Part shown: in pieces, positions 25,311 through 34,146 of the stretch | Numbering within the stretch: the first letter of the stretch is position 1 | Layout of the letters: every line of letters starts with the position of its first letter | Assembly (NCBI RefSeq): GCF_031846445.1 | Contig: NZ_JAVRHR010000001.1 | Span: forward strand, 868,001-932,000 | From: Croceitalea rosinachiae | Lineage (GTDB): Bacteria; Bacteroidota; Bacteroidia; Flavobacteriales; Flavobacteriaceae | DNA: 64,000 nt | Direction of reading: 5' to 3' | Made by a program: the position numbers and the translations under genes | The notes under the pieces: generated by a model | What the model saw: the letters and a program-made list of their open reading frames with translations, nothing else | What the model was told of the DNA's origin: nothing | Databases searched by the model: none

Positions 25311-26984
25311 ATGAAAAATCTCGGTCAAATAATACGCTTTAAACGGCATCCATCCTGTTTTTTTTTAATACTATTAGTGTTAGGTCTCTTTTCTTGCCAG
25401 CAGAAAAAAGAAATTGAACCGAAAAAACGACCTAACATTATTTTCATAATGTCTGACGATCATGCCTACCAGGCTATCGGAGCCTATGGTAGCAATCTTA
25501 TTGAAACACCAAATATTGACCGAATTGCTCTTGAAGGCATCACTTTTACAAATGCTTGTGTTACTAATTCTATCTGCGCACCGTCAAGAGCAACTATTTT
25601 GACTGGGAAACATACGCATATTAATGGAAAAACTGATAACCAAAGACCTTTTGATACTACTCAAGTTACTTTTCCTGAATTGTTTCAAGACGCTGGTTAC
25701 CAAACCGCTATGTTTGGCAAGCTTCATTTTGGCAATAACCCAAAAGGAGTTGATGATTTTATGATATTGCCCGGACAAGGAAATTATATCAACCCTGATT
25801 TTATTATTAAAACTGGGGATACCATTAGAAAAGAAGGCTATGTCACCGATGTAATTACCGATATCACTCTAGATTGGCTCGATGAAAAGCGTGATACGAC
25901 CAAGCCTTTCATGCTTATGTATTTGCATAAGGCTCCTCATAGGCCATGGTGGCCTAGACCAGATAAGTTTGAGGAGTTTTTAAGTAAGACTTTTCCTGAA
26001 CCTAAGACCCTTTTTGATTCTTATGAAAATAGAGGTTCTGCGGCGAAAACCGCTGAAATGAACTTGCTTCATCATATGATGTACAATCATGATAGTAAAA
26101 TTCGTCCGGAACTCACTAAAAAAATGAATCCGCAACCGGTGGTCCCAGAATATAAAGGGGGGTTCGAAAATCCTTACACCAATAGAATATCCGATGAGCA
26201 AAAAGCCCTTTATGAGCCCATTTTAGATAAAATCAACAAAGACTTTGAAGAAAACTGGCCCAAGATGGGCGAAAAAGACAAAATGCGTTGGAAATATCAA
26301 CGTTATATGCAAGACTATTTAGCGTGTATTTCTTCTGTGGACGATAATGTTGGACGTGTTTTAGATTATTTGGATACTAATGAGCTCTCTGATAATACGC
26401 TTGTAATCTATACCTCTGATCAAGGGTTTTATCTTGGAGAGCATGGTTGGTTCGACAAACGCTTTATATACAATGAATCTTTTAAAACACCCCTTTTAGT
26501 AAGATGGCCGAATGAAATTAAAGCGGGCATCACCAATGATGAAATGGTCCAAAACCTAGATTTTGCTCAAACAATGTTAGAGGCAGCTCAAATTGAATCT
26601 CCAGATGACATGCAGGGTGAAAGCTTAATTCCATTGTTGACCTCTAATAAGGCTGATTGGACTAGAGATGCCGTTTACTATCATTATTACGAATACCCAG
26701 CGGTACATCAAGTTAAACGCCATTACGGTATTGTGACCACCGAGTTTAAATTAGCTCATTTTTATTACGATGTAGATGAATGGGAGCTGTATGACCGTAA
26801 AAACGATCCTTACGAAATAAAAAATGTGTATCATGACCCTGCATATTCAGAAATCGCGAAAACGTTGAAAGTTAAACTTGACGGTTTAAGAAAGCAATAT
26901 GGCGACTCTGATGAGCTCAATCAAAAATACATTGACATCCATTTAGAAAATAATATTGATTCTCCATTGAGGAAAAAGGCTTAG
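25311..26984 (+). CDS. Type I sulfatase, lipoprotein (S1 family)
   Basis: Hydrolyses sulfate esters, in marine Flavobacteriia usually on algal or animal polysaccharides. 557 residues with a lipoprotein signal (LLVLGLFSC, Cys29), so probably on the cell surface or in the periplasm. The signature CAPSR (Cys89-Arg93) marks the cysteine converted to formylglycine; IFIMSDDHAYQ supplies metal-binding aspartates, and YTSDQGFYLGEHGWFDK is the second family signature. No SusC/SusD or glycoside hydrolase gene is near, so the substrate is unknown. Its TAG overlaps the stop of the convergent MFS gene (TTAG, 26981-26984). Confidence 0.93.
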   Translation: MKNLGQIIRFKRHPSCFFLILLVLGLFSCQQKKEIEPKKRPNIIFIMSDDHAYQAIGAYGSNLIETPNIDRIALEGITFTNACVTNSICAPSRATILTGKHTHINGKTDNQRPFDTTQVTFPELFQDAGYQTAMFGKLHFGNNPKGVDDFMILPGQGNYINPDFIIKTGDTIRKEGYVTDVITDITLDWLDEKRDTTKPFMLMYLHKAPHRPWWPRPDKFEEFLSKTFPEPKTLFDSYENRGSAAKTAEMNLLHHMMYNHDSKIRPELTKKMNPQPVVPEYKGGFENPYTNRISDEQKALYEPILDKINKDFEENWPKMGEKDKMRWKYQRYMQDYLACISSVDDNVGRVLDYLDTNELSDNTLVIYTSDQGFYLGEHGWFDKRFIYNESFKTPLLVRWPNEIKAGITNDEMVQNLDFAQTMLEAAQIESPDDMQGESLIPLLTSNKADWTRDAVYYHYYEYPAVHQVKRHYGIVTTEFKLAHFYYDVDEWELYDRKNDPYEIKNVYHDPAYSEIAKTLKVKLDGLRKQYGDSDELNQKYIDIHLENNIDSPLRKKA

Positions 26985-28222
26985 GTGATTTCTTTTCCCG
27001 AACTAACTTCTTCGATAGTGATTCTCTTCATGGCAATAAATGCACATAACAATGCAATAGCTAGAAAGATTGCCGCTAATGCATAAGACGCTCCAGGAAA
27101 GTAAAATGAAGTTTGAGGTCTAATAAAATAATAGAATACGGGAGCAAATACCAATTGACCTAAAATAGCTGTAATACTGACTAAGCCCGTAATAGAACCT
27201 TGTAAAATCCCCTGTTCTTTTTGTGATACTTGATTAGAAATAATGCCTTGCACTGTAGGTCCCGCTACTCCACCTAAGGCATAGGGAATCAGAAATGCAT
27301 ACAACATCCAGGGTTCAGAAGCTTGCGAAAATAAGAACATTCCTACAGTCCAAAACAAAAACCCAAATGTGACCACCTTTCGTTTTCCAAACCATTTTAC
27401 CACTTTGCCCACTAAAAACCCTTGTACAAAAGCAACAAGCAACCCTACTACCATTAAAGAGAAACCGATTTGCTTCGGATTCCAATCAAACTGTTCTATT
27501 GTAAAGTATGACCATACAGAAGGTAGCGCTTGACCTGCCAAATTGGCCAGAAAAAAAGCTAATATCAGTAACAGTACCCCTTTATAATTTCGAAGTGCGA
27601 ATAATGAAACACCCGGAATCATCTTCTTGAATTCTATTTTTCTTCTGTTTTCCTTACTTAAAGACTCAGGAACCACAAGCCAGCCAAATAAGAAGTTAGC
27701 GAATGTTAGCCCAGCGGCAATATAAAATGGTAGTCTGATATCAATTTCACCAAAATAACCGCCAATACCCGGGCCTATGATAAAACCAAGGCCAAATGCA
27801 GCGCCGATAAGCCCAAAATTTTTGGCTTTTTCCTCAATCGTACTTATATCAGCAATATATGCGGTTGCAACGGTAAAGCTTGCCCCTGTAATTCCTGCCA
27901 AGAATCTTCCAATAAAGAGCCATGTAATGGTCGGTGCCCAGGCATGAATTAAATAATCAATACTCAAGCCTAATAAGGATATTAAAAGAATTGGCTTTCG
28001 GCCAAATTGATCTGATATTTCGCCTAGAACCGGTGAAAACAAAAACTGCATTCCGGCAAAAGCTGTGGTCAACCACATCCCATAAATTACGGCTGAAGCA
28101 GTTCCCTCACCAGTCAATTCCATGATAAAATCAGGAATTATTGGTAAAATGATACCTATGCCAATAACATCAACCAGTACAGTTATAAAAATGAAAAGTA
28201 ACGCGGTCTTTTTTGATTTCAT
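26981..28222 (-). CDS. MFS transporter, TetA-like efflux family
   Basis: 413 residues with about 12 membrane helices. The segments DQFGRKPILLISLLG and FIGRFLAGITGASFTVATAY match the TetA/TCR branch of drug:H+ antiporters. Many chromosomal members do not confer tetracycline resistance, so I call the fold and not the substrate. It stands alone on the minus strand; the ATP synthase operon's terminator lies just upstream. Confidence 0.87.
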   Translation of the reverse strand: MKSKKTALLFIFITVLVDVIGIGIILPIIPDFIMELTGEGTASAVIYGMWLTTAFAGMQFLFSPVLGEISDQFGRKPILLISLLGLSIDYLIHAWAPTITWLFIGRFLAGITGASFTVATAYIADISTIEEKAKNFGLIGAAFGLGFIIGPGIGGYFGEIDIRLPFYIAAGLTFANFLFGWLVVPESLSKENRRKIEFKKMIPGVSLFALRNYKGVLLLILAFFLANLAGQALPSVWSYFTIEQFDWNPKQIGFSLMVVGLLVAFVQGFLVGKVVKWFGKRKVVTFGFLFWTVGMFLFSQASEPWMLYAFLIPYALGGVAGPTVQGIISNQVSQKEQGILQGSITGLVSITAILGQLVFAPVFYYFIRPQTSFYFPGASYALAAIFLAIALLCAFIAMKRITIEEVSSGKEIT

Positions 28223-28239
28223 TGATGCGCAAAAGTCGT

Positions 28240-28272
28240 TAAAAAAAGAAGCCCCACATCAAATGCAGGGCT
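28240..28272 (-). terminator. Terminator of the ATP synthase operon
   Basis: A 9-bp stem with a 3-base loop at 28251-28271 (GCCCTGCAT with ATGTGGGGC on the minus strand, two G-U pairs) followed by TTCTTTTTTT. It is about 78 bases after the atpG stop. Confidence 0.7.
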
Positions 28273-28349
28273 AAAAATTAGTACGGATACTATTTTTAAT
28301 TATTCTATACCTAGATGAACCTGAAAAATTTGGCTCAGTTTTACTTCGC

Positions 28350-29207
28350 CTAATTGTTTAATGCCTCAGCACCACCAACAATTTCTAATATTTCATTGGT
28401 AATAGCAGCTTGTCTAGCTTTATTGTACGTCAATTTCAATTGGTCCCTAAGCTCGGTTGCATTATCAGTTGCTTTATGCATTGCGGTCATTCGTGCTCCG
28501 TGCTCACTGGCAAATGAATCTCTAATCCCTTTGAATAATTGTGTCTTTAAAGATTTTGGAATTAACTGCTCAACTATCTCTGGCTTGGAAGGCTCAAAAA
28601 TATAATCTGCCGATCCTGAAATATCACCTTCCATAGGTACAATCGGCAAAAATTGCTCCGTCATTACAATCTGTGTTGCCGCATTCTTAAACTTATTATA
28701 TACCAGCTCAATTTTATCGTATTCACCTGTGGTAAATTTCGACATTAAGTCTTCTGCAATAGTGGCTGCATTCTCAAATGTTAATTCATCATAGATTGAA
28801 CTATGATTGGCAACAACGGTATTCTTCTTCACCAATATGTCATTGGCCTTTTTTCCAATGGCCATAAAATCAACTTGCCTACCTTGGTAGGTTTCCAATA
28901 AAGCAGCACACTGTTTGAGAATGTTTGTATTAAAAGCACCGCACAACCCCCGATTGGACGTAATTGCGACAACTAAAACCTTTTTTACGTCACGATTATC
29001 AGCATACTTACTGCCGGCATCTCCATCTAAACTGGCACTCAAACTCTGTAAAAGCTCCGTTAGCTTATCAGAATATGGACGCATTGCAGTAATAGCATCT
29101 TGTGCTTTTTTCAACTTAGCAGCAGATACCATTTTCATGGCACTGGTAATCTGCATGGTCGATGAAACCGATGCTATCCTATTTCGTATTTCCTTAAGAT
29201 TGGCCAT
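28350..29207 (-). CDS. atpG: F-ATPase gamma subunit
   Basis: Central rotor shaft of F1. 285 residues with the conserved N-terminal coiled coil (ANLKEIRNRIASVSSTMQITSAMKMVSAAK) and C-terminal helix (TDNATELRDQLKLTYNKARQAAITNEILEIVGGA). It is the last gene of the cluster; atpD and atpC (beta and epsilon) are not next to it, as is usual in Flavobacteriaceae. An 88-base spacer of degenerate repeats separates it from atpA. Confidence 0.97.
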   Translation of the reverse strand: MANLKEIRNRIASVSSTMQITSAMKMVSAAKLKKAQDAITAMRPYSDKLTELLQSLSASLDGDAGSKYADNRDVKKVLVVAITSNRGLCGAFNTNILKQCAALLETYQGRQVDFMAIGKKANDILVKKNTVVANHSSIYDELTFENAATIAEDLMSKFTTGEYDKIELVYNKFKNAATQIVMTEQFLPIVPMEGDISGSADYIFEPSKPEIVEQLIPKSLKTQLFKGIRDSFASEHGARMTAMHKATDNATELRDQLKLTYNKARQAAITNEILEIVGGAEALNN

Positions 29208-29216
29208 TTTTTATAG

Positions 29217-29292
29217 TATTTAGTAATTAGTATTTAGTAGTTAGATTTACACTAACCCTACTTCATACTGCATACTGTTTACTCAATACTCT
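29217..29292. repeat. Degenerate short tandem repeats between atpA and atpG
   Basis: The spacer is built from variants of a TAGTATTTAGTA-like word (plus strand TAGTATTTAGTAATTAG, TAGTATTTAGTAGTTAG) and of CATACTGCATACTG further right. It encodes nothing visible. Such AGTAT-type filler is common between Flavobacteriaceae genes; whether it affects mRNA is unknown. Confidence 0.5.
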
Positions 29293-29295
29293 TAT

Positions 29296-30876
29296 CTAGC
29301 TTCTATACTTACCCGAAAGGTCTTTACAAACTTCTGTCAAGGTATCTGTAACCTCATCGGTTAATTTACCAGCTTTTAAAGTATCTAATATCCCTCTATG
29401 TTTAGCATTTAAAAACTCGATAAAATCTCTTTCAAATTCTTTTACCTTTTCAACCGGCACATCACGCAACAAATTTTTAGAACCCGCAAAAATGATAGCC
29501 ACTTGATCTTCGACGGTAAATGGATCGTTTTGAGCTTGTTTTAATATCTCAACATTACGACGCCCTTTTTCGATTACATTTAAAGTAGCCGCATCCAAAT
29601 CAGAACCGAATTTGGCAAAAGCTTCCAATTCACGGAACTGAGCTTGATCCAATTTCAAAGTACCTGCAACTTTTTTCATCGCCTTGATCTGCGCATTACC
29701 ACCAACACGAGATACGGAAATACCAACGTTAATTGCAGGACGTACGCCTTGATTGAATAAATCTTGCTCTAAGAAAATCTGTCCGTCCGTAATAGAAATT
29801 ACGTTAGTTGGAATATATGCTGATACGTCACCTGCCTGTGTTTCAATAATAGGCAAGGCTGTTAAAGAACCACCCCCTTTTACCATTGGCTTCAAGGAAT
29901 CTGGAAGGTCATTCATGTCTTTTGCAATGGTATCGTCATTAATGACCTTTGCGGCACGTTCCAATAATCTTGAGTGCAAATAGAAAACGTCTCCTGGGTA
30001 TGCCTCACGTCCCGGTGGTCTTCTTAATAACAGTGATACTTCACGGTAAGCAACCGCTTGCTTCGATAAATCATCATAAATAATCAAAGCTGGTCTACCT
30101 GTATCTCTAAAGTATTCTCCAATAGCAGCACCTGCAAATGGAGCATAAACCTGCATTGGAGCGGGGTCAGATGCATTTGCCGCCACTATAGTGGTATAAG
30201 CCAAAGCGCCTTTGTCTTCTAAAACTTGGGCAATAGCTGCAACTGTTGAAGCTTTTTGTCCAATAGCAACGTAGATACAATAAACAGGTTCACCTGCATC
30301 GTAAAATTCCTTTTGGTTCAAAATGGTGTCAATACAAACCGTTGTCTTACCCGTTTGACGGTCACCAATAACCAACTCACGTTGTCCTCTACCTACCGGA
30401 ATCATGGCATCAATTGCCTTAATACCCGTTTGTAAGGGCTCAGTTACTGGCTCACGAAAGATAACACCCGGTGCCTTACGCTCCAGTGGCATTTCATAGG
30501 TTTCGCCAGAAATAGGACCTTTGCCATCGATAGGAATACCTAAAGTGTTCACCACACGACCAGCGATACCTTCACCTACATTAATAGATGCGATTGTTTG
30601 TGTTCGTTTTACAACAGAACCTTCTTTCACATCACGTGAAGGGCTCAATAATACCACACCAACATTATCTTCTTCTAAGTTCAGTACGATACCTTTCAGC
30701 CCACCATCAAACTCCACGAGCTCACCATACTGTACATTTCGTAAACCATAGACACGTGCAATACCATCACCCACCTGAAGAACGGTGCCCACTTCATCTA
30801 AAGAAGCTGTTGCCTCAAAACCCGATAATTGTTGCTTTAATATTGCTGATACCTCAGCTGCTTTTACTCCTGCCAT
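29296..30876 (-). CDS. atpA: F-ATPase alpha subunit
   Basis: Non-catalytic nucleotide-binding subunit of F1. 526 residues, a little longer than the usual ~505. Walker A is GDRQTGKT, Walker B lies in PALIIYDDLSKQAV, and the family signature PAINVGISVSRVG is present. Two bases separate it from the stop of atpH, so they are co-transcribed. Confidence 0.98.
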   Translation of the reverse strand: MAGVKAAEVSAILKQQLSGFEATASLDEVGTVLQVGDGIARVYGLRNVQYGELVEFDGGLKGIVLNLEEDNVGVVLLSPSRDVKEGSVVKRTQTIASINVGEGIAGRVVNTLGIPIDGKGPISGETYEMPLERKAPGVIFREPVTEPLQTGIKAIDAMIPVGRGQRELVIGDRQTGKTTVCIDTILNQKEFYDAGEPVYCIYVAIGQKASTVAAIAQVLEDKGALAYTTIVAANASDPAPMQVYAPFAGAAIGEYFRDTGRPALIIYDDLSKQAVAYREVSLLLRRPPGREAYPGDVFYLHSRLLERAAKVINDDTIAKDMNDLPDSLKPMVKGGGSLTALPIIETQAGDVSAYIPTNVISITDGQIFLEQDLFNQGVRPAINVGISVSRVGGNAQIKAMKKVAGTLKLDQAQFRELEAFAKFGSDLDAATLNVIEKGRRNVEILKQAQNDPFTVEDQVAIIFAGSKNLLRDVPVEKVKEFERDFIEFLNAKHRGILDTLKAGKLTDEVTDTLTEVCKDLSGKYRS

Positions 30877-30878
30877 TT

Positions 30879-31418
30879 TTATAGACTATTTGTAAATTCT
30901 CGTTTTAATCCGTTTAGTTTGTTTGCCACACTGGCATCGTATTGTAAATCGCCCACTCTAAGAATGAATCCGCCAACAACACTTTTATCAACTTTATTTT
31001 CAATGGTCACTTTGTTACCTGTAAGTTTGGTTACTTGCGCCAATATTTTCTTTTCTATATCTGCTGTCAACGGAACTGCCGATGTAACATAAGCTATATC
31101 TTCACCCTTCATTTTTTCAAAAAGGATGATATACTTATAAGCCACCTGTTGAAGCATTTCAATACGCTTGTTACTTGTTAGCGTATCAATAAGGCCCAAG
31201 GTAATCTCATTACTGCCTTTGAAAATAGCATTCAAAGAATTTTTCTTTGACGCACCTTTTATAACAGGACTTAACAATACGTTTTGCAATTCTGAACTTT
31301 CAGAAATTACAGTGGCAATATTGCGCATATCCTTGTCGACCTTATCCGCTGCTTTTTTCTCAACAGCGAAATCTAAAGTTGCCTTTGCATATCGGATGGC
31401 TGCTCTAGCTTCGTTCAT
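30879..31418 (-). CDS. atpH: F-ATPase delta subunit
   Basis: Peripheral-stalk subunit linking F1 to the b subunits. 179 residues, all-helical N-terminal domain (ARAAIRYAKATLDFAVEKKA) and the conserved C-terminal DKSVVGGFILRVGDLQYDAS. It is five bases after atpF. Confidence 0.96.
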   Translation of the reverse strand: MNEARAAIRYAKATLDFAVEKKAADKVDKDMRNIATVISESSELQNVLLSPVIKGASKKNSLNAIFKGSNEITLGLIDTLTSNKRIEMLQQVAYKYIILFEKMKGEDIAYVTSAVPLTADIEKKILAQVTKLTGNKVTIENKVDKSVVGGFILRVGDLQYDASVANKLNGLKREFTNSL

Positions 31419-31423
31419 ATCGA

Positions 31424-31924
31424 TTAGTTCAATTTGATATCGCCCAACATATCATCAACTAATTTTAGTTGCTTCTTTTTATCGGACAATTCTTCTTTGA
31501 TTACTTTCTCCGCAATGTCAACTGATAGAGTTGCTACTTGAGCCTTAATATCAGCAACGGCAGCTTTCTTTTCACTTTCAATAGCCGCTTGAGCCTGCTT
31601 TAGCATCTTATCACCTTCTGCTTTTGCCTGTTCTTGAGCGTCTGAAACCATTTTTTCTTTGATTTCTCTCGCCTCTTTTAGCATTGATTCGCGCTCAGCC
31701 CTTGCTTCTTTCAATAACTTCTCACTATCAGCAGTAACATTCTGCATTTCTTTCTTTGCATCTTCAGCTGCTGCCAGTGCGTCTTTAATGCCATCTTCAC
31801 GATCATTTACCGCTTTAAGAATTGGCTTCCAAGCAAATCTCCACAACAAGAAAAGTAGCAGTCCGAAAAGAAGTGTCTGCCAAAAAAACAATCCTAGTGA
31901 AAATTCTTCTAATAACTTTTCCAT
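31424..31924 (-). CDS. atpF: F-ATPase b subunit
   Basis: Peripheral stalk. 166 residues: one membrane helix near 10-30 (LFFWQTLLFGLLLFLLWRFA) with the conserved KPILKAVNDRE following, then a long charged coiled coil. Only one b-type gene is present, so the stalk is probably a homodimer. Confidence 0.96.
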   Translation of the reverse strand: MEKLLEEFSLGLFFWQTLLFGLLLFLLWRFAWKPILKAVNDREDGIKDALAAAEDAKKEMQNVTADSEKLLKEARAERESMLKEAREIKEKMVSDAQEQAKAEGDKMLKQAQAAIESEKKAAVADIKAQVATLSVDIAEKVIKEELSDKKKQLKLVDDMLGDIKLN

Positions 31925-31965
31925 AATCTATATTTTATATAGTTTGAATTTTTAAACAAAGCAAG

Positions 31966-31988
31966 GGCTGCAACCAACCGTTGCAGCC
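31966..31988 (-). promoter_or_regulatory. Stable intergenic hairpin between atpE and atpF
   Basis: A perfect 9-bp inverted repeat (GGCTGCAAC / GTTGCAGCC, loop of five) in the atpE-atpF spacer. There is no T-run after it on the minus strand, so it is unlikely to be a full terminator. It could stabilise the 3' end of an atpE message or act as an attenuator, helping to make more c subunit than the other subunits (inference). Confidence 0.55.
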
Positions 31989-32007
31989 TTTTGCCTTAGA
32001 TGTTTGA

Positions 32008-32199
32008 TTACACAGCAAATAAAGCTGCGAAACCGATACCTTCAATCAACGCTGCTGCAATCAACATCGCTGTTTGAATTTTTCCGTAAGCTTCAGGCTG
32101 ACGTGCGATGGCTTCCATAGCAGAACCACCGATTCTACCAATACCCATACCAACACCAATAACTACTAAACCTGCACCTACCATTACTGGAATTTCCAT
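32008..32199 (-). CDS. atpE: F-ATPase c subunit
   Basis: Ring subunit carrying the coupling ion. Only 63 residues, at the short end for the family, with two helices joined by the ARQPEAYGKI loop. The ion-binding glutamate is in AALIEGIGFAAL. The extra polar ligands of sodium-type rings (Gln in helix 1, Ser/Thr after the Glu) are missing, which points to proton coupling. Confidence 0.96.
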   Translation of the reverse strand: MEIPVMVGAGLVVIGVGMGIGRIGGSAMEAIARQPEAYGKIQTAMLIAAALIEGIGFAALFAV

Positions 32200-32244
32200 A
32201 TCTATCTAGTTTAAAAATTAAAAATTCAATTTTTCAATGTCCAT

Positions 32245-32263
32245 CCTTCGACAAGCTCAGGAC
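32245..32263. repeat. Dispersed-repeat-like sequence between atpB and atpE
   Basis: CCTTCGACAAGCTCAGGAC is a sequence I recognise as recurring between genes in many bacterial genomes, often as part of a REP-like palindrome. Here it lies in the 74-base atpB-atpE spacer. Copy number in this genome cannot be judged from one window. Confidence 0.4.
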
Positions 32264-32273
32264 GACAACTTAA

Positions 32274-33410
32274 TTAGTGAGACAACTCTGCCTCGTGTTC
32301 ATGATCGTGCTCATGTTCTTCAGAAGCAAATCCGAAATACAGGGCGCTCAACATGGTAAAAATATATGCTTGTAATAATGCTACTAAAATTTCAATCAAT
32401 GAGATGGCAAATGCCAACCCAAATGACAACGGGCTTCCTAACCAACTTTTAAATATGAACATCAACCCAATCAAACTCATTAAAACAATATGACCTGCTT
32501 GCATATTAGCGTACAAACGAATCAACAATGAAAAGGGCTTGATAAACAGTCCTAATATTTCAATAGGAACCAAAATAATGTACAAAGGGATTTTAGCATA
32601 CCAAGGCATTGAATCCCCAAGAGGATTGAACTGGTGCATCCAATAGTCTTTTGTTCCCGTGAAATTCGTAATCAAGAAAACCATAAGTGCCAAGGCAAAA
32701 GTAATGGCAATATTTCCTGTTACATTTATTCCAAGCGGGGTCATTCCAAACATGTTCAAAAACCATATGAAAAAGAAAATGGTCAACAAGAAAGGCATAT
32801 ACTTCCCATAACGTTTCTCACCAATATTTGGTCTTGCGATATCATCTCTAATATAAAGTATGATAGGCTCAAAGAAACGCCCGGCGCCCGTAGGTATTCC
32901 TTCATTTTTTGCATAAGACTTAGCCAAGCTTGTAAAGAGCCATAACATCAATAAACCCGTAATAATTATCATCACTACATTCTTAGTGATTGAAAAATCT
33001 ATAGGCTTAACATTGGTAGGATGATGTTCTTCATCATAGTTTATGCTACCTTCAGCATCTGTCTTGTATATTTTACTATGATATAACTTGTAATGATTGC
33101 CATCAACTTCGGCTAAAGTCTCTCCATGATGAAACTTTGATGAAGAGAAAACCTTTAAACCATTATCCCATAAAATTACAGGCAAAGGGAAACCAACATA
33201 TTTATGTTCACCGTCATCTTTGGTGTAAGAGAACAAAGAAAAGTCGTGTGAGTCTTGTAAGTGGTGTTGAATATATTCCTTGATTTCAGTTTTTAGGTCT
33301 TTCCCATGGCCTTCATCACCATGTTTTTCATCCTTTTCTTTGGCAAAGGAAAATTGACCTAAAATAAGTACGGCAATAAGAAGAAAATTCTTCAAAAATG
33401 TTTTTCGCAT
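32274..33410 (-). CDS. atpB: F-ATPase a subunit with exported N-terminal extension
   Basis: Proton-channel subunit. 378 residues, about 100 more than E. coli AtpB. The extra part is at the N-terminus: a signal-peptide-like stretch (LLIAVLILGQFSFA) followed by a charged, His-rich segment (about 24-120), then the membrane domain with the essential arginine in LLIRLYANMQAGH. The C-terminus is His/Glu rich (EEHEHDHEHEAELSH). Extended AtpB is common in Bacteroidota; the role of the extension is unknown. A -7 element lies 34 bases upstream. Confidence 0.96.
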   Translation of the reverse strand: MRKTFLKNFLLIAVLILGQFSFAKEKDEKHGDEGHGKDLKTEIKEYIQHHLQDSHDFSLFSYTKDDGEHKYVGFPLPVILWDNGLKVFSSSKFHHGETLAEVDGNHYKLYHSKIYKTDAEGSINYDEEHHPTNVKPIDFSITKNVVMIIITGLLMLWLFTSLAKSYAKNEGIPTGAGRFFEPIILYIRDDIARPNIGEKRYGKYMPFLLTIFFFIWFLNMFGMTPLGINVTGNIAITFALALMVFLITNFTGTKDYWMHQFNPLGDSMPWYAKIPLYIILVPIEILGLFIKPFSLLIRLYANMQAGHIVLMSLIGLMFIFKSWLGSPLSFGLAFAISLIEILVALLQAYIFTMLSALYFGFASEEHEHDHEHEAELSH

Positions 33411-33443
33411 TTTCCTTAAACTATGGGTCGTTCAAAATCGGTG

Positions 33444-33451
33444 CAAATGTA
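33444..33451 (-). promoter_or_regulatory. -7 promoter element of the atpB-G block
   Basis: Minus-strand TACATTTG, an exact TAnnTTTG match in the 104-base gap before atpB. No good -33 partner. Suggests the F-ATPase genes have their own start in addition to read-through from porW. Confidence 0.4.
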
Positions 33452-33514
33452 AGTCATTCCTTTAAAAAGAAAAAAGCTTTGCAAGTTTATTTTCAAGGGC
33501 TTTAAGCTCTCATA

Positions 33515-33919
33515 TTAATCTTCTGGTTTTTGAAGTCCGTTCAACATTTTTGAGGTATAAAATGTCTCTAAAACCAATGCTGACAAATAAGGAACAAAAA
33601 AAGCTATTGATTCTAATCGCTGAATATCCCCATCACTTTTGTAACTGGGATAAAAAATCAGAAAGAAGGCAATAAACTTAATAAGACTGCCACCCATAAA
33701 AAGGAAGCCAATAGCATTTTGAAGCCTATATCGGTAATGGAAAAGCACAACGAAAATAATTACTGCCAAAAGAAAATTGACAACATAAGACAGCACTAAA
33801 AGGTTTTCAAAAAGCGGCTCCCCTTGAATATTCAACAAGAAAAGGTGAATTCCGAAAACAATAACAAGAACTATAAAAAGTATACTGGCAAACTTAATCG
33901 GTAATTTGTATTCAGACAT
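33515..33919 (-). CDS. Small membrane protein of the ATP synthase locus (DUF6168-like)
   Basis: 134 residues with four likely membrane helices (about 8-28, 40-62, 70-90, 105-125). I recognise it as the unassigned membrane protein usual between atpZ and atpB in Flavobacteriaceae, probably DUF6168. By position it may serve as an AtpI-like assembly factor; this is inference. It overlaps the atpZ-like gene by one base. Confidence 0.75.
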   Translation of the reverse strand: MSEYKLPIKFASILFIVLVIVFGIHLFLLNIQGEPLFENLLVLSYVVNFLLAVIIFVVLFHYRYRLQNAIGFLFMGGSLIKFIAFFLIFYPSYKSDGDIQRLESIAFFVPYLSALVLETFYTSKMLNGLQKPED

Positions 33920-34146
33920 TAGTATTTAATTCTTTTGAGCTGTTGCAAAACTACCCAAATAGAAATAGCTACTCCTAACAAAGTGGCAATTACCGTAAAT
34001 ATTCTCTTTTCTGTCTGATAGTGTTCGTCTAACCAATTTCCACCTTTTACGGCAAGAAAAATGATTGCCCCCATTTCAAATGCAATGCCCGAAAGCATTG
34101 CAACATTCTTAAAATTGTTCTTCTTAGGAGACTTTTGCTGGCTCAT
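33919..34146 (-). CDS. AtpZ/AtpI-family protein
   Basis: 75 residues with two membrane helices (about 15-33 and 47-66) and the short GGNWLDEHYQTE loop typical of AtpZ/AtpI. Members help assemble the c-ring or supply Mg2+/Ca2+ to the ATP synthase. It overlaps the bactofilin gene by 23 bases and the next gene by one, so translation is tightly coupled. Confidence 0.85.
   Translation of the reverse strand: MSQQKSPKKNNFKNVAMLSGIAFEMGAIIFLAVKGGNWLDEHYQTEKRIFTVIATLLGVAISIWVVLQQLKRIKY

Noticed and set aside
26981..28222. Tetracycline resistance determinant
   Set aside because: The protein is TetA-like in fold and motifs, but chromosomal flavobacterial members of this branch have varied or unknown substrates; resistance cannot be read from sequence.
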